Source: Staphylococcus chromogenes (GTDB lineage Bacteria; Bacillota; Bacilli; Staphylococcales; Staphylococcaceae). Taken from it: DNA of 64,000 nucleotides. The translations under genes were made by a program, and so were the position numbers. Each line of letters opens with the position of its first letter. Position 1 is the stretch's first letter. Of this stretch, positions 52,801 to 62,276 are shown one piece after another. The stretch is taken from positions 434,001 through 498,000 of the forward strand of contig NZ_CP118953.1 in the NCBI RefSeq assembly GCF_029024625.1. Reading direction: 5' to 3'. A model generated the notes under the pieces. It did no database searches. It was not told the DNA's origin and was given only the letters and a program-made list of their open reading frames with translations.

Positions 52801-53502
52801 CCACGTGAAGTGATTCCGACAGCTGTGTTCCCAGGATCAAACAAACAAGGTCGTCGTTATTCACCATTCACAACAAACATTGAGCGTTTAGTTCCATTTA
52901 GAACATTAACAGGGCGTCAAAGTTATTACATCGACCATGAAGTGTTCCAACAATTCGGAGAGCAATTGCCTGTCTATAAACCGACGCTCCCACCAATGGT
53001 ATTTGGTACGAAAGACAAACAAGTCAAAGGTGGACAAGATTCACTCGTCTTACGTTACTTGACACCGCATGGGAAATGGAATATTCACTCCACATATCAA
53101 GATAACCAACATATGTTAACGCTCTTCCGTGGAGGCCCAACGGTTTGGATTTCTAATGAAGATGCCGCACAACATGACATTGAAGATAATGATTGGCTAG
53201 AAGTTTATAACCGAAACGGTGTGGTGACAGCAAGAGCGGTTGTGTCACATCGTATGCCAAGAGGCACAATGTTTATGTATCATGCACAAGATAAACATAT
53301 TGAAACGCCAGGATCAGAAATTTCTGGCACACGTGGAGGCTCACACAATGCGCCGACACGTATCCATTTAAAACCAACGCAGCTTATGGGAGGCTACGCA
53401 CAAATCAGTTATTCATTTAACTATTATGGCCCGATTGGGAACCAACGTGATGTATACGTTGCAGTGAGAAAGATGAAAGAGGTGGATTGGCTTGAAGATT
53501 AA
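49831..53502 (+). CDS. narG: Respiratory nitrate reductase, alpha subunit
   Basis: A 1223-residue molybdenum-cofactor subunit reducing nitrate to nitrite at the membrane. The N-terminal FS0 cluster ligands are visible as [11 protein letters not shown] (His47, Cys51, Cys55) and RGCPRGASF (Cys90). The molybdopterin-binding body includes [26 protein letters not shown] and many family blocks through to the C-terminal YGPIGNQRD. Length is near the S. aureus NarG (1229). The ATG at 49831 is preceded by AAGGAGG at 6 bases; an ATG one turn earlier is too close. It starts the narGHJI-nreABC gene string and overlaps narH by 11 bases. Confidence 0.97.
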   Translation: [1223 protein letters not shown]

Positions 53503-55048
53503 AGCACAAGTGGCAATGGTGTTGAACCTAGACAAATGTATCGGTTGTCATACATGTAGTGTGACATGTAAAAGCACATGGACCAATCGACCTGGTGCAG
53601 AATATATGTGGTTTAACAACGTAGAAACAAAACCAGGAATCGGTTACCCAAAACGTTGGGAAGACCAAGAGCACTACAAAGGCGGATGGACACTCAATAA
53701 AAAAGGGAAATTAGAATTAAAATCAGGGACACGTATTAATAAGATTGCACTTGGTAAAATTTTCTATAACCCGAACATGCCTGTCATAAAAGATTACTAT
53801 GAACCATGGACATACAACTATGAACATTTAACAACAGCCAAAGCTTCAGAACATTCACCTGTGGCGAAAGCCCATTCTGTAATGACTGGTGAACGCATGG
53901 ATATTGATTGGGGTCCAAACTGGGAAGATGACTTAGCGGGAGGTCACGTGACTGGTCCACAAGACCCTAACATTCAAAAAATTGAAGAAGAAATCAAATT
54001 TAACTTTGACCAAACTTTTATGATGTATTTACCACGTTTATGTGAACATTGCTTAAATCCAAGCTGTGTAGCGTCATGCCCTTCAGGTGCAATGTATAAA
54101 CGTGATGAAGACGGTATTGTTCTTGTTGACCAAGAAGCTTGTCGTGGATGGCGCTACTGTATGACAGGTTGTCCCTACAAAAAAGTGTACTTCAACTGGA
54201 AAACAAATAAAGCTGAAAAATGTACCTTCTGTTTCCCACGTGTGGAAGCAGGGATTCCAACCGTATGTTCTGAAACATGTACTGGCCGTATGCGTTATTT
54301 AGGTGTATTACTTTATGATGCAGATCGCGTTCAAGAAGCGGCATCGACTGAAAACGAACAAGACTTATACGAAAAACAATTAGAATTATTTTTAAACCCG
54401 TTTGATGAAGCAGTTATTGAACAAGCGGAAAAAGATGGCATTTCTCAAGAGTGGATTGAAGCAGCGCAAAATTCACCGATTTATAAATTGGCCATTGAAT
54501 ACAAATTAGCATTTCCGCTTCACCCTGAGTACCGTACGATGCCAATGGTTTGGTATTGTCCACCACTCAGCCCAATTATGAATTACTTTGAAGGGAAAAA
54601 TGCGGGGAATAATCCGGATGCCATTTTCCCAGCAATTGAAGAAATGCGCCTACCTGTTCAATATCTTGCAGAGCTCTTTACAGCAGGGGATACAACAGCT
54701 GTTAAAGGTTCATTACAACGTATGGCGATGATGCGGAGTTATATGCGTGCCCAAAATACAGGTCGTGAATTTGATATCTCTCGTTTAGAACGTGTCGGTT
54801 TAACAGAACGTCAAGCTAAAGATATGTATCGTTTATTAGCGATAGCCAAACATGAAGATCGTTTTGTTATTCCAACTTCTCACAAAGAACAATATATGGA
54901 CACTTATGCTGCCCAAGGAAGTCAAGGTTACGGTGGTGAACATTTCGGCGCGAACTGTGATGGTTGTGGTGTACCTGTAGGTGCGGGCGGCAAAACAGGT
55001 CAAGAAATCTACAACGATAACTTCTATGGAGGGATTTTCCGTGATTAA
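53492..55048 (+). CDS. narH: Respiratory nitrate reductase, beta subunit
   Basis: A 518-residue iron-sulfur electron carrier between NarI and NarG. Four cysteine groups are visible: CIGCHTCSVTC near residue 16, CEHCLNPSCVASCP near 180, CRGWRYCMTGCPY near 215 and CTFCFPR...CSETCTGR near 240-262. The Trp in CRGWRYC replaces a cysteine, as known for the [3Fe-4S] cluster of this family. The start is a TTG at 53492, preceded by AGAGGTGG, because the protein MKIKAQVAMVLNL begins there in S. aureus. It overlaps narG at the front and narJ at the back. Confidence 0.96.
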   Translation: MKIKAQVAMVLNLDKCIGCHTCSVTCKSTWTNRPGAEYMWFNNVETKPGIGYPKRWEDQEHYKGGWTLNKKGKLELKSGTRINKIALGKIFYNPNMPVIKDYYEPWTYNYEHLTTAKASEHSPVAKAHSVMTGERMDIDWGPNWEDDLAGGHVTGPQDPNIQKIEEEIKFNFDQTFMMYLPRLCEHCLNPSCVASCPSGAMYKRDEDGIVLVDQEACRGWRYCMTGCPYKKVYFNWKTNKAEKCTFCFPRVEAGIPTVCSETCTGRMRYLGVLLYDADRVQEAASTENEQDLYEKQLELFLNPFDEAVIEQAEKDGISQEWIEAAQNSPIYKLAIEYKLAFPLHPEYRTMPMVWYCPPLSPIMNYFEGKNAGNNPDAIFPAIEEMRLPVQYLAELFTAGDTTAVKGSLQRMAMMRSYMRAQNTGREFDISRLERVGLTERQAKDMYRLLAIAKHEDRFVIPTSHKEQYMDTYAAQGSQGYGGEHFGANCDGCGVPVGAGGKTGQEIYNDNFYGGIFRD

Positions 55049-55616
55049 TCTTGAAACGCTCAAATATTATAAAGAGACTTTTGCTTATATGAGCCAACAG
55101 TTAAGTTTTCCGGAAAAATTGACCTTTCATCCTAAAACATTTGATGCGATTTTCAGTGAGGATCACCCTGCGTATCCTCACGTGAAAGCGTATCGTGAGC
55201 GCATGTACGAACTCAGTTTGTCTGAAATCAAGGCGCTTTATACGGACACATTCGATTTTAATAAAAAAACGACACTTTACATGACTTACAATAAATTTGA
55301 TACACAAAAAGAACGTGGACAAATGTTGGCTAAGCTAAAAGTTTTATACGAAATGTTTGGCCTACAAATGCCTTCATCCGAGCTGTCAGATTTTCTGCCA
55401 CTAATGTTGGAATTTTTATATGCGGCACCTGTGGATGGAGATGATCGTGCACAAGAAAATATGCAATTAATTATCATGATTATTGAAGATGGAACGTACC
55501 CGATGATGAAATATTTAGAGGAAAAACAAAATCCATATAGTCATTTAATAAGAGGCTTACGTGAGACGCTCAAGCGTTGTATCGTACAAGACAATGAGGT
55601 GACACAACATGTTTAA
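55041..55616 (+). CDS. narJ: Nitrate reductase assembly chaperone
   Basis: A 191-residue all-helical cytoplasmic chaperone of the TorD/NarJ family, required to insert the molybdenum cofactor into NarG before membrane attachment. The family feel is given by FPEKLTFHPKTFD, the DTFDFNKKTTLYMTYNKFDTQKERGQML segment (the latter close to the conserved T-x-x-L-x-L-T-y of NarJ) and PSSELSDFLPLMLEFL. The start is GTG 55041 with GGAGGGA before it; the frame open upstream lies within narH. It overlaps narH by 8 bases and narI by 8 bases. Confidence 0.93.
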   Translation: MINLETLKYYKETFAYMSQQLSFPEKLTFHPKTFDAIFSEDHPAYPHVKAYRERMYELSLSEIKALYTDTFDFNKKTTLYMTYNKFDTQKERGQMLAKLKVLYEMFGLQMPSSELSDFLPLMLEFLYAAPVDGDDRAQENMQLIIMIIEDGTYPMMKYLEEKQNPYSHLIRGLRETLKRCIVQDNEVTQHV

Positions 55617-56286
55617 TCAATTTTTATGGGTCATATTCCCATATCTTTGTCTTGCAATCTTTATCATTGGTCATATCGCACGTTATAAATTTGATCAATT
55701 TTCTTGGACTGCAAAATCAAGTGAGTTTATTGAAAAAAAGCAACTTAAATGGGGAAGTTTATTGTTTCATTTAGGGATTATTCCCGTCTTCTTTGGCCAC
55801 GTGGTCGGATTACTTATTCCCGCACATTGGTTAGAGGCGGTCGGCGTGAACAATCACATTTATCATATTGGTGCTGTGTATATTGGAAGCATTTTTGGTA
55901 TAATAACACTCATCGGTATGTTCTTGCTCACTGCGAGACGGGTAACGAAAGCCAATGTTCGTCGTTTAAGTTCAGCCTCAGATATTTTAGTTAATTTCTT
56001 TTTATTAGTTATTGTATTTGCTGGACTTTATGCGACTTTAGTTGTCAATGCAACGACGCCGGACTTTGATTATCGTCAAACGATTTCAATTTGGTTTAGA
56101 GGACTATTTATGTTAAGCCCAGATGCGAACTTAATGACAGCAGTTCCATTTGCGTTTAAATTACATGTATTGCTCGGTTTTTCAATTATGGCATTATGGC
56201 CATTTACACGACTTGTTCATGTATGGAGTGTGCCGTTATCCTATGCCAGCAGAAGTTATATTATTTACCGTAAACACAAAGTATAA
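55609..56286 (+). CDS. narI: Respiratory nitrate reductase, gamma subunit (cytochrome b)
   Basis: A 225-residue membrane cytochrome b with five hydrophobic helices that oxidises menaquinol and passes electrons to NarH through two hemes b. Histidines that could serve as heme ligands stand in FHLGIIPVFFGHVVGLLIP near the second helix and in FKLHVLLGFSIMALWPFTRLVHVWS near the fifth, the usual two-pair arrangement. It overlaps narJ and ends 16 bp before nreA. Confidence 0.95.
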   Translation: MFNQFLWVIFPYLCLAIFIIGHIARYKFDQFSWTAKSSEFIEKKQLKWGSLLFHLGIIPVFFGHVVGLLIPAHWLEAVGVNNHIYHIGAVYIGSIFGIITLIGMFLLTARRVTKANVRRLSSASDILVNFFLLVIVFAGLYATLVVNATTPDFDYRQTISIWFRGLFMLSPDANLMTAVPFAFKLHVLLGFSIMALWPFTRLVHVWSVPLSYASRSYIIYRKHKV

Positions 56287-56302
56287 AAAAGAGGTGAAGA
56301 CC

Positions 56303-56764
56303 GTGAGCCCTATTGATTTTTCAAAACATGACTATCAATCAGAATTAGACCAGTTGCGCATACGTTTTGGCTTTGATTTTGCAGGACTCGCATTGCCAAC
56401 CGAAGATCATGTTGGAATGAAAATCAAGTGGCGTTACGTGTCAGGTAATTTAAATAATAGATATCAACGCATCGTTCTTCGTAATGGCCGTGGCATTGCT
56501 GGAACTGTCATGAAAACAGGTAAACCGATGGCGATTGCGAATACAGATAGAGATGAAATTCAGCAATCATTATTTAATTTTCCAATACTTTTGAGTGAAC
56601 AACTAACGGCGCTCATAGCGATACCGCTTTGGCACAATCATCGTGTCAAAGGGGTCTTGTTATTTGGTCAAAGAAATGGAAATCCATTGCCTAACGAGAT
56701 ACACGACGCCATAAGAGTTGAAGGAATTGGTGCTTTAACAAGTGAAGATAAGGTGATATTGTGA
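56303..56764 (+). CDS. nreA: Nitrate receptor NreA (GAF domain)
   Basis: A 153-residue cytoplasmic GAF-domain protein that binds nitrate and controls the phosphorylation state of NreB, known from S. carnosus. The GAF core is seen as GFDFAGLALPTEDHVGMKIKWRYVSGNLNNRYQRIVLRNGRGIAGTVMKTGKPMAIAN and LIAIPLWHNHRVKGVLLFGQRN. The start is GTG 56303 preceded by AGAGGTGAAG; the longer frame upstream lies within narI. It overlaps nreB by one base and shares the nar transcript direction. Confidence 0.93.
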   Translation: MSPIDFSKHDYQSELDQLRIRFGFDFAGLALPTEDHVGMKIKWRYVSGNLNNRYQRIVLRNGRGIAGTVMKTGKPMAIANTDRDEIQQSLFNFPILLSEQLTALIAIPLWHNHRVKGVLLFGQRNGNPLPNEIHDAIRVEGIGALTSEDKVIL

Positions 56765-57807
56765 TGCAACCTAAAATTGAAAGCCCAAATTTATCAAATT
56801 TACTTTTATCGCATTTTCAAAATACATCAGAAATGATTTTATTTATCAACCGTGAAGGTGAAGTCATATTTATGAATGATGCCGCAAAGCGTGTGTTATC
56901 TGAGGACAATAACCTTCAAGCGATTACTTCCAATACGATTTGTGGCCGTTGCGAAGGATTTACGAGTGAACATGCGTTAAAGACGTGTTATAATTGTTTT
57001 TTACATTCGAATGAAATGGGAGATTCAACATTTCAAGTGTTTATGAAAACACGAGAAAATAAAGTCGAACCCTTTACCGCATCTTATCAAGTAATCGATG
57101 AAGATAATGACATCAAAGCCTTTACTTTACAAAATGTGACTCCCCAATTGGAACGACATGAAAAATTGCATCAACGTCATATGATTCAAAAAACGATTGC
57201 CGCACAGGAAAATGAACGCAAGCGTATTTCTCGTGAGCTTCATGACGGGGTGGTGCAAGAGTTGATTAATGTTAATGTAGAAATGCGTTTACTTAAATAT
57301 CAACAAGATATGGAAAGTATGGTGTCACAATCGCAAAATGTCGAAGGATTAATGAGTAAATTGATAGATGATATTCGCAATTTATCGTCAGAACTTAGAC
57401 CTTCTTCATTAGATGATTTAGGGTTAGATGCTGCATTTAAAAGTTATTTCAAACAATTAGAAAATAATTATGGTTTAGTCGTGAATTATCATTTTGATAT
57501 GCCACCGCAACGTTTCGATAGTGAAATTGAAACAGTAGTTTATCGCGTCGTACAAGAAGCTGCGTTTAATGCGATGAAATATGCGAATGTGGACGTCATT
57601 GACATTAACATTCGAAAAGATAAAAATCGCCTCTTTGCAGAAGTGTCAGACCAAGGAGAAGGTTTTAATCCGAAAGACCACCCTAAAGGTTCGGGGCTTG
57701 GTTTATATGGTATGAATGAGCGCGCAGAACTTGTGAATGGTAAACTAGAGATAAAGACAGAAAAAGGGAAAGGTACAATGGTGACATTAGAAGTACCACT
57801 CGAGTAA
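56764..57807 (+). CDS. nreB: Oxygen-sensing histidine kinase NreB
   Basis: A 347-residue cytoplasmic sensor kinase. An N-terminal PAS domain holds the oxygen-sensitive [4Fe-4S] cluster through TICGRCEGF and KTCYNCFLH (Cys60, Cys63, Cys75, Cys78), one residue shifted from the S. carnosus numbering. The phosphorylated His is in [17 protein letters not shown], the HisKA_3 type. The ATP-binding part has [11 protein letters not shown] and [16 protein letters not shown] 56764 overlaps the nreA stop (TGATG); AAGGTGAT precedes it. With NreA and NreC it activates nar, nir and narT genes in the absence of oxygen. Confidence 0.95.
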   Translation: MQPKIESPNLSNLLLSHFQNTSEMILFINREGEVIFMNDAAKRVLSEDNNLQAITSNTICGRCEGFTSEHALKTCYNCFLHSNEMGDSTFQVFMKTRENKVEPFTASYQVIDEDNDIKAFTLQNVTPQLERHEKLHQRHMIQKTIAAQENERKRISRELHDGVVQELINVNVEMRLLKYQQDMESMVSQSQNVEGLMSKLIDDIRNLSSELRPSSLDDLGLDAAFKSYFKQLENNYGLVVNYHFDMPPQRFDSEIETVVYRVVQEAAFNAMKYANVDVIDINIRKDKNRLFAEVSDQGEGFNPKDHPKGSGLGLYGMNERAELVNGKLEIKTEKGKGTMVTLEVPLE

Positions 57808-57824
57808 ATTGGGAGGCGTTGATT

Positions 57825-58475
57825 TTGAAAATCGTCATAGCAGATGACCATGCCGTCGTACGAACAGGCTTTTCTATGATTTTAAACTTCCAAGAAGATA
57901 TGGAAGTGGTCGGTACAGCCGCTGACGGTGTGGAAGCCTATCAAATGGTGATGAAATATGAACCTGACGTGTTAATTATGGATTTAAGTATGCCACCGGG
58001 GGAATCGGGACTCATTGCAACGAGCAAAATATTAGACAGTTTTCCTAAGACTAAAATTTTAATTTTAACGATGTACGATGATGAGGAATATTTATTTCAC
58101 GTATTGAGAAGTGGCGCAAGAGGCTATATTTTAAAAAATGCGCCTGACGAGCAGCTTTTACTTGCGATTCGTACAGTATACAAAGGAGAAACATTTATCG
58201 ATCCTAAGATGACCACATCTTTAGTGAAAGAGTTTGTGCAATCTTCGGATGATGCCTCTTATTCAAATGACCCGTTTAAAATTCTTTCTAAACGCGAATT
58301 AGAAATTTTACCTTTAATCGCAAAAGGGTATGGCAATAAAGATATTGCTGAAAAATTATTTGTTTCGGTAAAAACAGTAGAAGCCCATAAAACGAGAATT
58401 ATGGATAAGTTGAACTTAAAATCAAAACCTGAGCTCGTTGAATATGCATTAAAGAAAAAATTATTGGATTTTTAA
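57825..58475 (+). CDS. nreC: Response regulator NreC
   Basis: A 216-residue DNA-binding response regulator. The receiver domain starts [16 protein letters not shown] with the Asp pair, the phosphorylated Asp is in [13 protein letters not shown] near residue 53, and the output domain is a LuxR-type helix-turn-helix ([43 protein letters not shown]). The start is TTG 57825, with GGGAGG at 8 bases; a TTG two codons earlier is too near. Its likely targets in this window are the TAGGG-N4-CCCTA sites before nir, narG and narT. Confidence 0.95.
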   Translation: MKIVIADDHAVVRTGFSMILNFQEDMEVVGTAADGVEAYQMVMKYEPDVLIMDLSMPPGESGLIATSKILDSFPKTKILILTMYDDEEYLFHVLRSGARGYILKNAPDEQLLLAIRTVYKGETFIDPKMTTSLVKEFVQSSDDASYSNDPFKILSKRELEILPLIAKGYGNKDIAEKLFVSVKTVEAHKTRIMDKLNLKSKPELVEYALKKKLLDF

Positions 58476-58479
58476 AAGA

Positions 58480-58519
58480 AAGCAATGGAAATCAACAATT
58501 GAGATTCCATTGCTTTTTT
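58480..58519 (+). terminator. Terminator after nreC
   Basis: AAGCAATGGAAATC pairs with GATT-CCATTGCTT with one bulge, followed by TTTTT. Confidence 0.85.
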
Positions 58520-58584
58520 ATGGTATTAATGAAAATCTTGTAAAGAATAGTATTTTAAGGATGCGAATGGAGCAAACATTTTAT

Positions 58585-58621
58585 TAGGGGATGCCCCCTA
58601 TGTGTTTAGGGGAAGTCCTTA
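58585..58621 (+). promoter_or_regulatory. NreC-like sites upstream of narT
   Basis: TAGGGGATGCCCCCTA (58585-58600) is a perfect palindrome around a short centre and has TAGGG and CCCTA ends, though with N6 spacing rather than N4. TAGGGGAAGTCCTTA (58607-58621) is a second, weaker copy. They lie about 130-160 bp before narT. Confidence 0.58.
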
Positions 58622-58748
58622 TGTTATAAATTTCACAAAAGAGCTAAACTGAATATGAATTAAATAACACGTATTAAAATGACAAGCAAATGGAAGAAAC
58701 GCGCACATTTTAGTACATAGTGAAATTTATAAAAAAGGGTGAAAGAGA

Positions 58749-59912
58749 ATGAATAAGTCAAAAGGTGGTCTTCAGCTCGGATTACAAACGTTAAGTCTCG
58801 TAGCTGGATTTATGGCGTGGAGTATTATCTCACCACTCATGCCATTTATTTCTCAAGATATTAAAATTTCAAGTGGACAGTTATCTATCATCTTAGCAAT
58901 ACCGGTTATTTTAGGATCAGTACTTCGTGTGCCATTCGGCTATTTAACAAATATTGTAGGTGCGAAATGGGTGTTTTTTACGAGTTTTATCGTATTACTC
59001 GTTCCTATTTTCTTACTTAGTCAAGCGACATCCCCTGGCGCATTAATGTTTGCCGGCTTCTTTTTAGGGGTGGGGGGCGCCATCTTTTCAGTAGGTGTAA
59101 CATCCATTCCGAAATATTTTTCTAAAGATAAAGTCGGTTTAGCTAATGGGATTTACGGGATGGGGAACTTAGGTACAGCTGTATCTTCATTTTTAGCTCC
59201 GCCAATTGCTGGGCTTATTGGTTGGCAATCTACAATTAAACTTTATTTAATTGTCATGGCGGTATTTGCGATTATTATGTTCTTTTTAGGAGATAGTAAA
59301 GAACCAAAAGTGAAAGTGCCACTTGTTGAACAATCTCGTAAACTAATGGCCAATTACAAACTCTATTACTTAAGTTTTTGGTATTTCATTACATTTGGTG
59401 CTTTTGTCGCGTTTGGATTATTTTTACCGAACTATTTAGTAACACACTTTGGAATTGATAAAGTAGACGCAGGGATCCGTACAGGTGTATTCATCGCTTT
59501 AGCTACATTTTTACGTCCTGTCGGCGGCATGCTTGGAGATAAATTCAACGCGGTCACAATGTTGAAAATTTTCTTCTCAATTATGATTATTGGTTCATTT
59601 ATTTTAGGTGTTTCACAAAATATCTTTTTCTTTACATTAGGCTGTTTAACTATCAGTGTATGTGCAGGTATCGGCAACGGACTTATTTTCAAACTCGTAC
59701 CCCATTACTTTACGAAAGAAGCGGGTGTGGCGAATGGTATCGTTTCTATGATGGGCGGTCTCGGAGGATTCTTCCCACCCCTCGTGATTTCTGCGGTAAC
59801 ATCAATGACAGGTTCAAGTCATCTAGCATTTATTTTATTAAGTGTGTTTGGTATTATCGCTTTATTAACGATGATGAACTTATCAAAACGTGAAAAAGCA
59901 ACGCTATCATAA
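58749..59912 (+). CDS. narT: Nitrate/nitrite transporter (NarT/NarK, MFS)
   Basis: A 387-residue MFS permease of the nitrate/nitrite porter family, with 12 predicted helices, importing nitrate or exchanging it for nitrite. The nitrate-signature stretches are the glycine-rich [24 protein letters not shown] and [22 protein letters not shown], with [14 protein letters not shown] in the N-terminal half. AAAAGGGTGAAAGAG precedes the ATG. It has its own promoter region with NreC-like sites, as known for narT of S. carnosus, and ends at a bidirectional terminator. Confidence 0.93.
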   Translation: MNKSKGGLQLGLQTLSLVAGFMAWSIISPLMPFISQDIKISSGQLSIILAIPVILGSVLRVPFGYLTNIVGAKWVFFTSFIVLLVPIFLLSQATSPGALMFAGFFLGVGGAIFSVGVTSIPKYFSKDKVGLANGIYGMGNLGTAVSSFLAPPIAGLIGWQSTIKLYLIVMAVFAIIMFFLGDSKEPKVKVPLVEQSRKLMANYKLYYLSFWYFITFGAFVAFGLFLPNYLVTHFGIDKVDAGIRTGVFIALATFLRPVGGMLGDKFNAVTMLKIFFSIMIIGSFILGVSQNIFFFTLGCLTISVCAGIGNGLIFKLVPHYFTKEAGVANGIVSMMGGLGGFFPPLVISAVTSMTGSSHLAFILLSVFGIIALLTMMNLSKREKATLS

Positions 59913-59914
59913 AA

Positions 59915-59964
59915 AAAGAGGTGTGCGACAGATATCAATGAGATATCTCGGTCGCACACCTTTT
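59915..59964. terminator. Bidirectional terminator between narT and the M20 peptidase
   Basis: AAAGAGGTGTGCGAC and GTCGCACACCTTTT pair, with an inner AGATATC/AGATATCT hairpin. Confidence 0.88.
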
Positions 59965-59966
59965 AT

Positions 59967-61568
59967 CTATTTTAAGAAATGTTTTTGAATGATTGCTTCT
60001 AAAATGACGGGTAATTCTTCAAAAGCACTTTGTTTATGAATACGTTCTGTCACTTTATGGGCATCTTTTCCGATAGGACCACAGTTGATGAGTGGAGCTT
60101 GAATGGCTTCAATCTCTTTAAAAGGGATTTTATACGTTCGATTAAACACAGGAGTATTATTTTCAAAGGCGTCAAATCCCGATCCATTAGGGGAAGGGGC
60201 CACATAACTTAAATCACTAATCCCATTAAAATAATGAATCCGCTTAGAACCACGCTTGAATTTGGATAAGGCTGTTTCACGAATCGTTTCACCAACAGCT
60301 TCTGTCATCTCATTAAATGACGTATTGGTTGCTGGATAATATGGCGGTGTAAAAAACGTAATGACTGAAGGCCCAAGGTCTCGACACATATTCATGAGCA
60401 AATCGACAATCATCATCGATTGTTGATGAGGGGCCGACTCTTGTGAAATCATATCATCAATCATTTGTTGTACCGTGTTTTCATCGTGAATATCGACCGC
60501 ATGGGCATAAAGTTCTTGATACGTCATAAAATTAATATGAATGTTGGACTCTGCATTTTCAGCATGGATGCGTTCCTCATAAATCGCCATTCCTTTATTC
60601 ACACCAGTCTTCACTGCTTGATTAAAGCGTTCGAACACTTCATTAGCATTACTTTTGAATAAAAAGAGATTAAATAAAGCGACCGAACGGAACGGTGTTT
60701 GTACGTCATAATAATCTTTAATGTCAGTCACTTTTAAACTGACCGGCATCGGTGTATATTCACCTTCAAAATCCTCTTTGAAATTTAGGCTATATTCGAT
60801 TTCTTGTTGAATGAAACTCATTAAAAAGTTTGAACTTAAGCCGTTAGAAGGTGTGCCGACATGCGTTTCACGACCATAAACTAAGACACTCGGCATAATT
60901 TTTCCGATAGACCCCGTGTAATAATAATGATGGTCATCATCTTGCGCTTGTTGGAAAGTAGGTTCACTATTTAAATGTAAACGCATCGACAATTGATGCT
61001 GTTGTCGCAACGCATTAACGTATTCAACGGCCGCATGCATTCCTTTTGATGTGACTTCTTCGTCCGGAACAGTCATCAAGATTAAATTAACATCCCACTG
61101 TTCGAGACTCGCTTTTTCAATTAATGCCATATGTAACATTAAGCCAGGTTTCATATCCATAGCGCCACGACCAAATAAATAGTCTCCCGATTCTAAGTCT
61201 CCACGCCCCACTTCTCCCAAATACGTATTATCTTCCTTGAATGCTTGTGTTAACTGATCCATATCAAATGCTTGTCCTTGAAATGGGCCATAATCATCAA
61301 TGCCAACGGTATCGAAATGACTAATGAGTGTGACAGTTTCTTTAGATTGAGGTGCTTGATAAAAAGCAACGACCGCATGGCGTTTATCGTTCGTTGCGAC
61401 TAGCTTCACCAGTTCAGGTCGTGCTTTAAAATAGTCTAATGTCAAAAGTTCTTCTTGTATCATGTAGGGAAATTCCTTTTCACCTGTAGAATGTGTCACA
61501 CTCGAATGTGCCACCAGTTGTTTAAGTAAAGTCTCCCGATCTGCGGCAGTTTGCCATTTCATCATCAT
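59967..61568 (-). CDS. M20-family peptidase, RocB-like
   Basis: A protein of about 533 residues resembling RocB, the arginine-utilisation-related member of the M20 metallopeptidases. Metal-binding segments appear as TLISHFDTVGIDDYGP near residue 80 (His and Asp), GRGAMDMKPGLMLHM near 133, and MTVPDEEVTSKGMHAA near 165, where the double Glu is the catalytic/metal pair. The last part has a GSGFDAFENN segment. The substrate is not known, and staphylococcal copies are generally annotated as M20 peptidase or deacylase. Three consecutive ATG codons end at 61568, with GGGGG upstream; the second at 61565 has the better spacing. It stands alone. Confidence 0.8.
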   Translation of the reverse strand: MMMKWQTAADRETLLKQLVAHSSVTHSTGEKEFPYMIQEELLTLDYFKARPELVKLVATNDKRHAVVAFYQAPQSKETVTLISHFDTVGIDDYGPFQGQAFDMDQLTQAFKEDNTYLGEVGRGDLESGDYLFGRGAMDMKPGLMLHMALIEKASLEQWDVNLILMTVPDEEVTSKGMHAAVEYVNALRQQHQLSMRLHLNSEPTFQQAQDDDHHYYYTGSIGKIMPSVLVYGRETHVGTPSNGLSSNFLMSFIQQEIEYSLNFKEDFEGEYTPMPVSLKVTDIKDYYDVQTPFRSVALFNLFLFKSNANEVFERFNQAVKTGVNKGMAIYEERIHAENAESNIHINFMTYQELYAHAVDIHDENTVQQMIDDMISQESAPHQQSMMIVDLLMNMCRDLGPSVITFFTPPYYPATNTSFNEMTEAVGETIRETALSKFKRGSKRIHYFNGISDLSYVAPSPNGSGFDAFENNTPVFNRTYKIPFKEIEAIQAPLINCGPIGKDAHKVTERIHKQSAFEELPVILEAIIQKHFLK

Positions 61569-61757
61569 AAATCCCCCTTGTTCTAACACTTAATCGATTA
61601 TACAATTTCAATTGTAAGGGTTTTCATACTATGAAGACAACAACAAATTTACAATCTGCTTTTTGAATTTTATGTGACGCTCCTTTTACAATTACCGCCA
61701 AGAAATGATTATGTGATAAGATAGATATAATGACTATGAAGAGAAAGTTGGAGAAGA

Positions 61758-62114
61758 ATGGCGAAGAAAATTTTAGGTTTCATTTTGGCTGCCGTACTTT
61801 TATTCGCAATTGTAGCTGTCGGCTTCTTTGCCTATAAGGGATATCAAAAAAGCCAAAATTTTAAGCTAATTGATCAATATTTAGTAGAAAAGAACTTAAA
61901 ATCTAAAATCATTGATGAGAAAAGTGATTACGATCAACGTAAAGGGATTTTCTATAAAGAAGTACGTTTAAAAGGTGACGAAAAAAATATTTATATCGCA
62001 CAGCCCATCCATTTAAAACGTGGATTATTCTTGCAAGGCTTTGATGCAAAAACGAAAAAGCACGATAAAAAAGCGAAATACAATTTCTTTGATGAAAATT
62101 ATAAAATGAAATAA
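61758..62114 (+). CDS. Small membrane-anchored protein, DUF3139-like
   Basis: A 118-residue protein with one N-terminal hydrophobic helix (about residues 5-26, followed by a basic stretch) and a lysine-rich extracytoplasmic part containing IDEKSDYDQRKGIFYKEV. It has the length and layout of small staphylococcal DUF3139 proteins, usually anchored by one helix and of unknown function; the assignment is tentative. GGAGAAG precedes the ATG. It has its own terminator. Confidence 0.6.
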   Translation: MAKKILGFILAAVLLFAIVAVGFFAYKGYQKSQNFKLIDQYLVEKNLKSKIIDEKSDYDQRKGIFYKEVRLKGDEKNIYIAQPIHLKRGLFLQGFDAKTKKHDKKAKYNFFDENYKMK

Positions 62115-62121
62115 CGATAAG

Positions 62122-62157
62122 CGAGTTGAACAGATTCAAGTTCAACTCGTTTTTTTA
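62122..62157 (+). terminator. Terminator after the small membrane protein
   Basis: CGAGTTGAAC pairs perfectly with GTTCAACTCG, followed by TTTTTTT. Confidence 0.9.
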
Positions 62158-62276
62158 TAGTAGTGCTTATCATCATCCATTAAAGCGTTAAATGTTTACT
62201 GTGAGTTTGTATGAGGTATCGGACAATCAATTTTTGATATACTAGTATTAAATATTTTAGGAAGGGGATACATAGC

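Noticed and set aside
53492..53505. narH starting with TTG might mean a truncated gene
   Set aside because: The protein from this TTG corresponds to the known N-terminus of NarH and has AGAGGTGG in front; TTG starts also occur at nreC in this window.
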